From contig JACKHO010000002.1 in the NCBI GenBank assembly GCA_020638955.1, positions 558,001-622,000 on the forward strand: a stretch of DNA of 64,000 nt, in the 5' to 3' direction. Under the pieces are notes generated by a model, which was not told where the DNA came from, did no database searches, and was given only the letters and a program-made list of their open reading frames with translations. The stretch's first letter is position 1, and each line of letters opens with the position of its first letter. The DNA comes from Planctomycetaceae bacterium. Lineage in GTDB: Bacteria > Planctomycetota > Planctomycetia > Planctomycetales > Planctomycetaceae. Shown here one piece after another: positions 1 to 8,501 of this stretch. The translations under genes were made by a program, and so were the position numbers.

Positions 1-168
1 TTCGGCATCGGCAACGTTCTGCGCATTGAGCGCTTCGTCTACCGTGAAGTAGTAGAAGAACAATCCCAGGACCAGCAGCGTGGTCATGAGTGCCAGCACC
101 ACAATAATGACAGCGCCCCCGGTGCGGGAGTTGTGTCGTGCGGTTGGTGAAGTAATGTGCTTAATCAT
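1..168 (-). CDS. PilX/GspK-like pilus assembly protein, N-terminal part
   Basis: Only the first 56 codons lie in the window; the rest continues beyond base 1. The start is an ATG preceded by a strong GGAGGG ribosome site five bases upstream. A short basic leader is followed by one hydrophobic helix (about residues 18-42, rich in V, L, A, beginning G-G-A-V-I-I-V-V) and then a polar stretch. This is the usual N-terminal layout of PilX/GspK-type minor pilins. It follows the prepilin genes on the same strand, with a 134-base gap after the preceding gene, which supports a role in pilus or pseudopilus assembly. No classical FTLxE prepilin motif is visible, so it may be a PilX-like protein anchored by an uncleaved helix. 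The family call rests on the N-terminus and context only. Confidence 0.6.
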   Translation of the reverse strand, partial: MIKHITSPTARHNSRTGGAVIIVVLALMTTLLVLGLFFYYFTVDEALNAQNVADAE

Positions 169-302
169 GGGACCCTCCTGATGAAATCAACAGGCGGTTG
201 AACCAGACCAGCGGTTGCGGATGCCCCAAACTGTTTGAGGCGGCACCGTGGTCGACTTTGTTTCGATAGGGAATTATAGGCACCGGGAACTGAGTCCCCG
301 GG

Positions 303-2051
303 TTATTCGACGAAGGAATGGTACAACGTCAACTGACGTTCAATCTTACTTCTGATGTCGCGGTACCGAATGGTAATCCGAATAGTTTCCAGACCGACGC
401 GGTTGTCAAAACACTGCCAGACAACTTCCTGAGCCGTGTTAGCGTTTTCGCGCACAATGGCCCCATGCTGCCGCGGCCACTCGGGCTCTTTGAAACTTGT
501 GACGCCGCCTTGTACGCAGCGATAAACGAATGCGAAATTATCGTCGTTAAGTGTCGCACTATCGACGTAGTCAGGGAAAATGTAATCTCCGACGTTCACC
601 GCTTGTCCTGCCGACCAATCGACGCGAACCGGAGGCGCTGGCGTAAGCGGCAAAGTTGTTGGAGGCGATTGAAGGTACGGACGAAATGGCGGTTGCACAC
701 CGATGTCCGGGTGCCATGTGTCGAAGACGCGATTTTCGATTGGGGTACGCGGACCAAACGCGGCATTCGTTCGGTTGTTGATGTGAAAATTGCCAATCGA
801 CAACATCGTCGTACCTGAATTTGACTCATCGTGACCGAGGTCAACCCAGGCACCTTGATCTCGAATGCCATTGCCATTGAGGTCATCGACGCCGGGGATG
901 TCGATGGTTCCATTACCGTTTGCATCGCCTTCAATGAAACCGGCGTCCCACACTTCAATGTCAAACTGGCTCACGTCCTGCAGCAGTAAATCGGCACCTT
1001 GCCGAGGACCTGGACCACCCGATGTAAAGTCGGTCAGCAGAGAATCGACATTCAATGTGAAGCCACCACCAGCACGCGGGTCGACTGCCTGTCCCGGATA
1101 GAGAAACGCGGCATGTGAAGTTTCAGCCTGCGCAAATGTCCCAATGTAATTGGGAATCGGAGTGGCCAAATCGTATTCGACGGGATTTCCAAGCAGGTTC
1201 AAGGGGTTGTTCACGTCGGTGGGAATAAACCCGAATCGATACCGTGGTGCCGCCAGAGGATACACGCTACGGCCAGCGGAATTATTGAGTGATTCGGGGC
1301 CAAGAAACTGTAAATAACTGCCACCTGCCCCATCCGCCACGCGCGTGGCTGCGTAATCGAAGTCGTTGTAGAACGAACCGCCAGCGTAGTTCGGGTTCCC
1401 CGCGTGCCAGAACGGAACTCTCGTACCCGGTGGAGCAGGAGTTGTCGTGGGCTGCGAAGAATAATCCGATTGCCCTAAGGGCGCTTCCAGCGGATTGCGA
1501 ATGAGCAATTCACGGCGATACAAATTGCCGCCTCGCAGGAAGTAAATAACTTCCGCATAAGGAGACATTCCGGAGGCATTGCCAGCAACTCCGTCATCGC
1601 GGTCGGGCTCGTTATTTGAACCTCCCAGCGAAATTGCCTTTCCGGAAAGTGGCGTATTGTCAGCGTTACGATGGCTGGAGCCGACGTAAATTGTGAAGTG
1701 AATGGTGTCGTCGGTCGGGTCGTCGGGGTCGTTCTCAGAAATGTACATGAAGCCCAATTGTCGGGGATCGACTTCATCACCAGGAGCCAGTGGGACAATC
1801 CCTTTGGTTCCTGCGGTGGTGAGTTGCCGAAACGTCATTTTCTCCAAATCGCGACGGATAATGGAGTCAACCGTCCGGGCTTTGGAGTCAACATTCGCCA
1901 GACCGCGCTGCTCGGTAATGGTACCGACAGCCGCTCCATAAATGCTGGCAAAGAGCAGCATAATGAGCAGCACCAGCGCCGTAGCAACGAGCATTTCCAC
2001 CAGCGTAAAGCCAGCAGGAACAGAGGGCGAATTGTGAAGGCGTTTTCTCAT
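303..2051 (-). CDS. Large prepilin-like protein, GspJ/PilW type
   Basis: The 582-residue protein starts with a basic leader and a canonical type III signal: cleavage is expected between Gly14 and Phe15, with Glu at mature position 5 (GFTLVEM), followed by a hydrophobic helix of about 20 residues. This makes it a substrate for a prepilin peptidase and a subunit of a type IV pilus or type II secretion pseudopilus. It is far larger than a typical GspJ (about 200 residues). Around residues 375-400 it carries D-x-N-G-N-G type loops (DANGNGTID and DLNGNGIRD) resembling EF-hand or dockerin calcium sites. Its start codon overlaps the stop of the preceding gene by four bases (ATGA), so translation is probably coupled. 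The GspJ/PilW subtype is inferred from gene order. Confidence 0.8.
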   Translation of the reverse strand: MRKRLHNSPSVPAGFTLVEMLVATALVLLIMLLFASIYGAAVGTITEQRGLANVDSKARTVDSIIRRDLEKMTFRQLTTAGTKGIVPLAPGDEVDPRQLGFMYISENDPDDPTDDTIHFTIYVGSSHRNADNTPLSGKAISLGGSNNEPDRDDGVAGNASGMSPYAEVIYFLRGGNLYRRELLIRNPLEAPLGQSDYSSQPTTTPAPPGTRVPFWHAGNPNYAGGSFYNDFDYAATRVADGAGGSYLQFLGPESLNNSAGRSVYPLAAPRYRFGFIPTDVNNPLNLLGNPVEYDLATPIPNYIGTFAQAETSHAAFLYPGQAVDPRAGGGFTLNVDSLLTDFTSGGPGPRQGADLLLQDVSQFDIEVWDAGFIEGDANGNGTIDIPGVDDLNGNGIRDQGAWVDLGHDESNSGTTMLSIGNFHINNRTNAAFGPRTPIENRVFDTWHPDIGVQPPFRPYLQSPPTTLPLTPAPPVRVDWSAGQAVNVGDYIFPDYVDSATLNDDNFAFVYRCVQGGVTSFKEPEWPRQHGAIVRENANTAQEVVWQCFDNRVGLETIRITIRYRDIRSKIERQLTLYHSFVE

Positions 2052-3661
2052 AGGTCAAACATCTCCACAATGCCACGCAACAGCACGACGCGGTCAACTT
2101 CGATGGGCCTCGTGGCATTTCCCGCAAAAGTCGGGCTGTTAATGGCCCGGTCGACCGTAATGACTGCCGAACGATTTCCTTCGTCGATTGTCGACGAGAC
2201 GATTTCGTACCATTCGACACCGGGACCATCGGGACGGGCCCGCATAACGTACTTCCCTTCCTGGATGAACGGGCGAGGCTCATTGGCACCCCAGGAAATG
2301 TAAATCTGGTCGTTCTGCGGGGGGCCAGTCCAGCCGTTCAACAGGACAGTATCTGTCGGTGTATAGGGGCCATTTACTGGATCGTTCGCAAACACCGCGC
2401 GGTACACATGCTCTTCACCCGGCAGGAACTTGCGTTTGAACAGCACCACCATTTTGATGGTGGGATTGTTCGGAATGGAATTGTTGATGGTGGCAATCCA
2501 GGTGTAACGGCTGTCAAATTCTTCGACTGAAACCTCGCCCAAATCATTCCGGATTACGGCGGGAATCGCCTCGCCAAACGTCAACTGATTATTGTTAAAC
2601 GAAACCGGGGTCCCGCCTCGCGTGACCGAACGAGTTCCGTCCGAATTACGAATAACGACACGAATGAAACGATTCCCAACAAAGAGTCCTGACGTGGGCT
2701 CCAATTGAATTACGTTTGCCGGAAGCGATGAATCTGAAATTCCAATGACGCGTGTCGACTCGGACCAAGCATCAGGATGGGCCGCCACAGAATACGCTGA
2801 ATCCACTCCTGCAATAGTATCGGTGGGGATACCAGCGTTAACGCGCGGCAGACCGCGTGTCCAGCTTGGGATGGAACCGGCCAATGGTCCGCTTCCAGAT
2901 AGGCCGAGCTCTGACACGGACACTCCAATCGTACCAGATGAATCGGGTACTGCCCCTGTTACATCAGTGCTGTAGCAGCCGAATTCTCCCCAAGCATTCC
3001 CCAACAATGTTTGATCACCAACGGGCCCAAATGTCGCAGCGCCAAGTGGATCGACCACCCAACTGTTGTATGGGAGGATCGTTGGATTGAGCGTGTTGGC
3101 CCAAACTGGGTTGTCGACGGGTTCCCACGCAACGACATTGTTCTGGAAATCACCGCCGCCAATTCCAGTTCTTACAATGGCCCCCATTGCAACACGATAA
3201 GGACCGAACGACTGCAATGACCAGTTTGGCTCCTTTAAGCCTGACGGGCCAGCGGGGACAACAGTAACACCGGCCGGATTCGAGTCGAGCCATTGGAGAG
3301 CAATGGCTCGGTACGCACGAAACGGCTCTGAGCGATAACTCCCATTCTTCGGCGTTGGAACAACCACATCATTTGTGTTGTAGGTCCACCGTGCCTGCCA
3401 CGCATTCCCCTGAGCCACACCGCTCGCGGTGTTAACCGTCAAATAGCCGGGGTTCGTGCGAAGATACTGTTCGACGTTCCCCTGCATGAGTTTTGCATTC
3501 GTCAGTTGCGTCGCTTTGATGGAACTGAGAATGGAAATGGGAAACAGGGCGAACACGGAAGACACGCCAATGCTCAAAATGAGAATGGCAATGAGTACTT
3601 CGGTAAGTGAAGCACCGGAGCGTCCATTCGATTTGCGATTGAGTGAGGAAAGGATGCGCAT
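2048..3661 (-). CDS. Prepilin-like protein, PilV/GspI type
   Basis: This 537-residue protein has a type III prepilin signal. The leader ends at Gly16, the mature protein would start at Ala17, and Glu21 sits at the required +5 position, inside ASLTEVLIAILILSIG. That form (SLTEVLIAI) resembles PilV/GspI minor pilins. A hydrophobic helix of about 22 residues follows, then a long beta-rich periplasmic part of unknown fold. Start and stop codons interlock with both neighbours: its ATG overlaps the preceding TAA (TAATG) and its TGA overlaps the next ATG. This argues for one transcript with coupled translation. It is two to three times longer than typical PilV proteins. Confidence 0.8.
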   Translation of the reverse strand: MRILSSLNRKSNGRSGASLTEVLIAILILSIGVSSVFALFPISILSSIKATQLTNAKLMQGNVEQYLRTNPGYLTVNTASGVAQGNAWQARWTYNTNDVVVPTPKNGSYRSEPFRAYRAIALQWLDSNPAGVTVVPAGPSGLKEPNWSLQSFGPYRVAMGAIVRTGIGGGDFQNNVVAWEPVDNPVWANTLNPTILPYNSWVVDPLGAATFGPVGDQTLLGNAWGEFGCYSTDVTGAVPDSSGTIGVSVSELGLSGSGPLAGSIPSWTRGLPRVNAGIPTDTIAGVDSAYSVAAHPDAWSESTRVIGISDSSLPANVIQLEPTSGLFVGNRFIRVVIRNSDGTRSVTRGGTPVSFNNNQLTFGEAIPAVIRNDLGEVSVEEFDSRYTWIATINNSIPNNPTIKMVVLFKRKFLPGEEHVYRAVFANDPVNGPYTPTDTVLLNGWTGPPQNDQIYISWGANEPRPFIQEGKYVMRARPDGPGVEWYEIVSSTIDEGNRSAVITVDRAINSPTFAGNATRPIEVDRVVLLRGIVEMFDL

Positions 3662-4704
3662 TAGTTCGAGTCCTCCTTTCCATAGACCGCATAGCGGTAA
3701 CGGTTGGTATTCATTGGCCCGGTCGCGGTCGTGTCGACCTCGGCACCATACGTTTGTGCTGTGGCGGTCACGAGCGTGACGAGTCGGTTTTCGTAGGCGT
3801 CGTCAATGGTACCGAAGTAGGGATAGCTGGCAGCAATGAGCGGTGATGCAGGGTTTTCTGTCGCGTCTCGCCGATCTGCGAAAAAGAAGTGCAACATCCC
3901 GGCTGTAGCGAGCGATCCCTGCAACTTACCTGTGGGGGTCAACATGATATCCATGTTTCCCGAGTATGGAGCCGATCCATTTCCAAGACGCCATGCAAAC
4001 GGAATCTGTGAGGCATCGAGGTCGATGGCAATATCCTGCGGCAGGACAATAGGCTCTGCACCAGGCAGCGCGACTGGACCTAGTTCGATTTCGTATGGAA
4101 TTCCAGTTGTATTGACTTGCGAATACGGTTCGGCAAGCCGAATGGCAACGCAACTCGTTGAGCCGTCAACATACGCAGCATCCACGTTTTGAATACGGTA
4201 CCACCTTCGAGCAGCGCCAGTGCCAAGCCTAATTCTTAGACCGTTATCTCTCACTGCTTCAAATGTCAGTGCATCGGAATTGCCTAAGTTTAACAGTTCC
4301 AGATATTCAGCGGTCGCCGGAGCAACATTTGGAACGAAAACAATATACTGGTTCACAGTTCCCGACCCACCGTTCGCAGGAGCCAGTCCATTTACCATGA
4401 AGCTCCCGGTCGCGTTCGGTAACGCTCCAATTTGAATGACCGAATCGACCAGTGAGGGGTCATCGGTGCTGGCGATAAGACGAACACCGCGGGGGAGTTT
4501 GTCGTGGATGGCACGCGAGCGGGAGTTGTTTATGGCTCCCATGAACTGCGTCGTGCCATTCCGCAGGCGATCGGTATCGCTCAGGCCGCGGTAGGCACCA
4601 ATGGCGATAATGGCCAAGATGGAAAAAATGGCAATCGCCACCAGCATTTCCACCAGCGTAAAACCGCCGCGCGGGGCACGTTGTTTCAGGGAGCGAATTC
4701 GCAT
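3661..4704 (-). CDS. Prepilin-like protein, GspH/PilE-like
   Basis: The 347-residue protein begins MRIRSLKQRAPRGGFTLVEM. Cleavage is expected between Gly14 and Phe15 with Glu19 at mature +5, followed by an Ala/Ile-rich helix and then 'GAYRGLSDTDRLRNGTTQF'-like sequence, typical of pseudopilins. An upstream in-frame start at 4770 would add 22 residues, but it would overlap the preceding gene and bury the prepilin leader. The chosen ATG at 4704 has a GGAGGG ribosome site and lies two bases after the preceding stop. The C-terminal part mentions no known domain to me. Together with its neighbours it probably forms the minor-pilin tip complex. Confidence 0.8.
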   Translation of the reverse strand: MRIRSLKQRAPRGGFTLVEMLVAIAIFSILAIIAIGAYRGLSDTDRLRNGTTQFMGAINNSRSRAIHDKLPRGVRLIASTDDPSLVDSVIQIGALPNATGSFMVNGLAPANGGSGTVNQYIVFVPNVAPATAEYLELLNLGNSDALTFEAVRDNGLRIRLGTGAARRWYRIQNVDAAYVDGSTSCVAIRLAEPYSQVNTTGIPYEIELGPVALPGAEPIVLPQDIAIDLDASQIPFAWRLGNGSAPYSGNMDIMLTPTGKLQGSLATAGMLHFFFADRRDATENPASPLIAASYPYFGTIDDAYENRLVTLVTATAQTYGAEVDTTATGPMNTNRYRYAVYGKEDSN

Positions 4705-4706
4705 AA

Positions 4707-5876
4707 CTAATTCCCTCCCTGATGGTTCGTGATGTTGTCGTATGTGTCGTCCGGAACAGTGGGAACGCACAAAATTGTCGTGCGATCGGTACCCGACGTG
4801 TCATTTGGACTGGTCAGTCCAAATGACTGATCTGGGCCAGCGGACACGAGTAGCGGAGCGTAGTATGTACCGAGATGGTGGTAGACAATTCCGACCGGAT
4901 ACGAAGAGCCTACTGGAATGGGCTGATAGAGCATGGGATCGCCACCACTTGTGTATGCAAACCCAGAAGTCGCGAGCGAATTCGTGGGGTCAAGCGGATC
5001 GAGAGAACCCGCACCGACCGTATTGCCCGTGACATTGGGGAAGAGTGCGATACGCACGCTCGAGTTGCCACTGGCAGAAAACAGGGCCGTCGGCGTGTTG
5101 TAAAAACGAATGGGAGTACCCCAGTCATCAATAAATTCGGGTAGTCCGTCTTCATCAGTGTCGCCGATGTGGTCGGCATCAATTTGATCGAGCAGGTTTG
5201 TGCCGTTGGGGCTGCTGATGAGAAGCAGGTAGAGCAATTCTGGGTTATGATGATCTGGTGAATTGGCTAACGCCGCCTGTACGTTTGCGTAGGTCCAGTC
5301 AACGGCGTCGGAAAATGGATCATTGGAGGGCAGCCTCGGAGTGGGGTCATATTTCTTTGACAGCTTGCCAATGGCTGCCTGGATTCGCTTAGCGATTGGC
5401 CCGATACCGGTCGTTGCTTCAGTCGAATCATCTGGAATTGCAGCAAACGCGGGGTTTGTACCACCTGCCACACCACTGAAACCATAGGTGTCTTCCCAAC
5501 GCTGTGGAAACATGCCGAGGTAGCGGTTTTGTCGCACCATGGCATTGAGTTGAGACTCAGTCCCACTGTAGCCGTAGCCAGTCGTTCCCAGGGCCGCACG
5601 CCCAGCGGCCAGATTCTGCCACTCGGCTTTCAACGCAGCTTTCCGTTCCTGTTCGGTGAAGTCCTGCAGCATGTCCCGGAAATCGGCCTGGAGGACGGTA
5701 TCAAGTTGAGAGAGTGTGATTTGCGTTGAGGCGATACGCGCCCGCTCACCTGACTTCCCCAAGGTAACGAAGGCGAGGCCCATGAGAATGGTCAGAATCG
5801 TAATGACAGCCAGCAACTCGAGCAGCGAGAATGCTGCTCGGTGCGTATTTCGGGTTGTCGTACGGGTTGATTTCAT
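4707..5876 (-). CDS. Prepilin-like protein with Ala at the cleavage site
   Basis: The 389-residue protein has a prepilin-type N-terminus (HRAAFSLLELLAVITILTIL). To keep Glu at mature +5, the leader must end at Ala15 rather than the usual Gly, which is a permitted but less common -1 residue. A hydrophobic helix follows to about residue 40. Near residue 240 it carries a D-T-D-E-D-G-L-P-E acidic loop followed by a DDWGTPI motif. This recalls the GspG C-terminus (D-P-W-G-x-P), where bound calcium stabilises the fold. It precedes the GspH-like gene by two bases and is in the same operon. It is longer than GspG (about 140 residues), so the GspG relationship is partial. Confidence 0.78.
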   Translation of the reverse strand: MKSTRTTTRNTHRAAFSLLELLAVITILTILMGLAFVTLGKSGERARIASTQITLSQLDTVLQADFRDMLQDFTEQERKAALKAEWQNLAAGRAALGTTGYGYSGTESQLNAMVRQNRYLGMFPQRWEDTYGFSGVAGGTNPAFAAIPDDSTEATTGIGPIAKRIQAAIGKLSKKYDPTPRLPSNDPFSDAVDWTYANVQAALANSPDHHNPELLYLLLISSPNGTNLLDQIDADHIGDTDEDGLPEFIDDWGTPIRFYNTPTALFSASGNSSVRIALFPNVTGNTVGAGSLDPLDPTNSLATSGFAYTSGGDPMLYQPIPVGSSYPVGIVYHHLGTYYAPLLVSAGPDQSFGLTSPNDTSGTDRTTILCVPTVPDDTYDNITNHQGGN

Positions 5877-5932
5877 AACTCAATCCAACAGGGCAATGTG
5901 GCCGGGGCCAGAGGTCGCAATATCGCGGATAC

Positions 5933-6979
5933 CTAGTTCAACTCACGTCCCCAGAAATTCGTAATGTTGTCCTTTTCGTAAGTCGTGTCACGTACACCCG
6001 CCGCATAGGTCTCCGAACCGGCGGCCGGAAATGACCCGTCGAAAACGCCACCGGAACCAAATTCAAAATCAAATCCCGCGGAAATGATCTGGAACTTACT
6101 TGGATACCATGATGCGCTCGGCGATGTGGGTACTGGGTCTGCTCCACTCGCGGCACTGTTGGCTGTAATGTAGTGGGAGACGAACGTCGCGACTGACGAC
6201 TCGTCATCGAATGTGCCCGCCGTCTGGTCAAGACCTCGCGGGCGATATCCAGTGCCCTCGTAGGAACTGAAATACTGCAGCGGCTGTGTTTGGTCGGGCA
6301 GAGCGTCGAGATACTCGGGGAAGCCATCCCCATCGGTATCGATGAATCGGTCGCCAATGAATGTTTCGTAGTAGGGCCCACGGCGATTGGTAACAGCAGC
6401 AGGAGTTCCAGCAGGCTGACTTCCGCCGTAACTTGACGGTGCGAAGGGCGACTGCGGATTTGCAGCGAACCCGGTTGGCTGCCAGTTCACATTATAGTTG
6501 TTGGTCGTTGTTGCAACACGGTCGTCAACACCACCCAGGAAGAATACAAGGCATTCAGCCCCATTCAGGATAAAGTAGTCGGTTGTGGTGCCATTGCCAT
6601 TCAGGTCGATGTTCTGCGTGAAATCATACCTGGGCCAGATACGCCTGATCGCCGCCCGGCTGATTATGCGGTACTGTTCGCCATTTGTTGGATCGGAACC
6701 CCAATTCTCGGTTGCACCACTGCCCTCTCCCGCTTCATATAGAATGACGAAACTTGGAGGAGTCGAACCGTACTCCATCTGAAAGTCGGCAATCGCCTTT
6801 TCAAGATTGGAAATCTCCACCGTGCATGCGGTGCGCCGCGCTGTCCTCGTAGCGTTAAACACGCCGACTACAAGAAAGCTGATGAGAATGGTAATGATGG
6901 TGATTACGATCATCAGTTCGACGAGCGTGAACGCGCCTCGCCGATGCGAGATTCGAGGACTCCGGGTCTTCGCGTACAT
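5933..6979 (-). CDS. GspG/pseudopilin-like protein
   Basis: This 348-residue protein is the first pseudopilin gene of the minus-strand series. Its ATG has a clean AGGAG ribosome site seven bases upstream. The N-terminus RGAFTLVELMIVITIITIL gives a prepilin helix with Glu at +5 if cleaved after Ala16. The helix runs into 'TARRTACTVEISNLEKAIADF', and the segment C-x-x-E-x-x-N-L-E-x-A-I-x-x-F is typical of GspG-like major pseudopilins, where it packs the helix against the globular head. Acidic loops (DLNGNG, and DTDGDGFPEYLD near residue 210) look like calcium sites. A probable major pseudopilin, though twice the length of classical GspG. Confidence 0.82.
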   Translation of the reverse strand: MYAKTRSPRISHRRGAFTLVELMIVITIITILISFLVVGVFNATRTARRTACTVEISNLEKAIADFQMEYGSTPPSFVILYEAGEGSGATENWGSDPTNGEQYRIISRAAIRRIWPRYDFTQNIDLNGNGTTTDYFILNGAECLVFFLGGVDDRVATTTNNYNVNWQPTGFAANPQSPFAPSSYGGSQPAGTPAAVTNRRGPYYETFIGDRFIDTDGDGFPEYLDALPDQTQPLQYFSSYEGTGYRPRGLDQTAGTFDDESSVATFVSHYITANSAASGADPVPTSPSASWYPSKFQIISAGFDFEFGSGGVFDGSFPAAGSETYAAGVRDTTYEKDNITNFWGRELN

Positions 6980-7138
6980 GCAAAACTCCTAAAACTCACG
7001 CTCTTGAGGCAGTTCCCCGGACACCTGTGTCGTTTTGCAGCAGTGCAGTTTTCAATTTGCAGCAATCGGTGTCTGGTGGGGTTTGTAATTCACTATGTCG
7101 CATTCGCCGTGCCAATTGAGGGACAGGCGAAGCAAACC

Positions 7139-7162
7139 GGGCCAATTCACAGGAATTGACCC
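7139..7162 (-). terminator. Hairpin downstream of pilC-like gene
   Basis: A 10-base stem (7139-7148 with 7153-7162, one C/A mismatch, loop ACAG) starts 12 bases after the stop of the platform-protein gene. On the minus strand it is followed by a moderately T-rich stretch (GGTTTGCTT). It could separate the ATPase/platform transcript from the pseudopilin operon, or just attenuate it. Confidence 0.45.
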
Positions 7163-7173
7163 GAACATTCGGT

Positions 7174-8418
7174 TTATGACAAGTCGTTCAGCAGCTTGAC
7201 CAGCGGCATGAACAACGCGATGACAATGAAACCGACGATGAGACCAAGCACCACCACCATGATGGGCTCAAGCAAACTCACCAGGCTCTCCACCAGCACG
7301 GAGACTTCTTCGTCGTAGACGTCCGCCACTTTGTAGAGCATGTTGTCGAGAGCACCGGTCTCTTCACCCACGTCGACCATGTTGACCACGAGGTCGTCCA
7401 CAATACGCGTTTCGCGTAACGGGACGGCCATGGTTTCACCTTCACGAATTGACGCGTGAATGTGGTCGAAGGCCTTGCGGAACACTTCGTTCCCCGCGGT
7501 GTCACGCGCAATCGAAAGCGCTTCCAGAATCGGTACGCCGGACGCAATAAGCGTTCCCAGCGTTCGGCACGTGCGGGCCACCGTCGACTTTCCGATGATG
7601 GCCCCCAGAATGGGTAGCTTTAAGGCAATTCGGTCAATGATATACGCCCCCGTTTTATTCTTCTTGATGATTTTGATCAGCAGCCACATGCTGAACGGAA
7701 TCACGGGGATGAGGAACCAGTACTTCACCACCATATCGCTCATGTCGATCAGGACCTGAGTGATTTTGGGAAGTTCCACGCCGAAGCCAATGAAGATGTC
7801 CTTAAACTTCGGAATAATCCAGTACATGATGAAGCCGACGATGAGCGTGGCGACCGTAATAACCGCACACGGATAAATCATGGCTCCCTGCACCTTGCGG
7901 CGCAAGCTCATAGAACGCTCTTTGAATTCAGCGAGACGCTGGAGAATGATTTCCAGTGCACCACCGGCCTCGCCGGCTTTCACCATGTTGACGTACAGGT
8001 TGTCGAAAGCTTTCGGCTGTTTGGCCATGGCTTCGGACAATGTGTTTCCGGACTCAATGTCTTCAATGACACCAATGAGTGCGTTCTTCAGCGGTCCCGG
8101 CTTGTCCTGGTTTTCCAGAATTCGGAGGCTTCGCAGAATCGGCAGGCCAGCGTCTTGCAGCGTCGAGAGCTGCCGCGTGAACGTAGTGAGTTTCTTGTTG
8201 CTCACGCCACCAATGGTGAAGGTGGTTTTCTTTCGCGCGGCACGTCGCTCGGGAGCCTTGGCTTCTTTTTTACGCTCAACCTTTTCGGTAATGCGCGTAA
8301 CAAAGAACCCTTTCTCCCGGATGATTTGCTGGGCATGGTCTTCTGTTTCGGCCTCGATTTGATCTTTGATCTCAAGGCCGGTCTGGTTGTCCATCGCCTC
8401 GTATTGAAAGACGGGCAT
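7174..8418 (-). CDS. pilC: Type IV pilus / T2SS inner-membrane platform protein (PilC/GspF family)
   Basis: The 414-residue protein is the inner-membrane platform that couples the cytoplasmic ATPases to pilin assembly. It shows the family's N-terminal 'MPVFQYEAMDNQTG' start, two repeated T2SSF helical domains (about residues 85-205 and 285-410), and three hydrophobic segments at roughly 183-205, 237-255 and 384-406. The second domain contains the typical G-x-P-I-L-E-A-L and G-E-x-T-G-x-L-D signatures. A GGAGAA ribosome site lies six bases before the ATG. It follows the PilB-type ATPase gene by 83 bases on the same strand. Length and domain order match PilC/GspF; assignment to pilus rather than secretion rests on the PilT gene nearby. 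Confidence 0.93.
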   Translation of the reverse strand: MPVFQYEAMDNQTGLEIKDQIEAETEDHAQQIIREKGFFVTRITEKVERKKEAKAPERRAARKKTTFTIGGVSNKKLTTFTRQLSTLQDAGLPILRSLRILENQDKPGPLKNALIGVIEDIESGNTLSEAMAKQPKAFDNLYVNMVKAGEAGGALEIILQRLAEFKERSMSLRRKVQGAMIYPCAVITVATLIVGFIMYWIIPKFKDIFIGFGVELPKITQVLIDMSDMVVKYWFLIPVIPFSMWLLIKIIKKNKTGAYIIDRIALKLPILGAIIGKSTVARTCRTLGTLIASGVPILEALSIARDTAGNEVFRKAFDHIHASIREGETMAVPLRETRIVDDLVVNMVDVGEETGALDNMLYKVADVYDEEVSVLVESLVSLLEPIMVVVLGLIVGFIVIALFMPLVKLLNDLS

Positions 8419-8501
8419 GTCAGTTCTCCCTGCACAGGGCGTCGCAGCCGGATGGGCCGCTCAGTGGTTCAGTAACGTTGTGTAAATAGGTGGAGCGTAC
8501 G

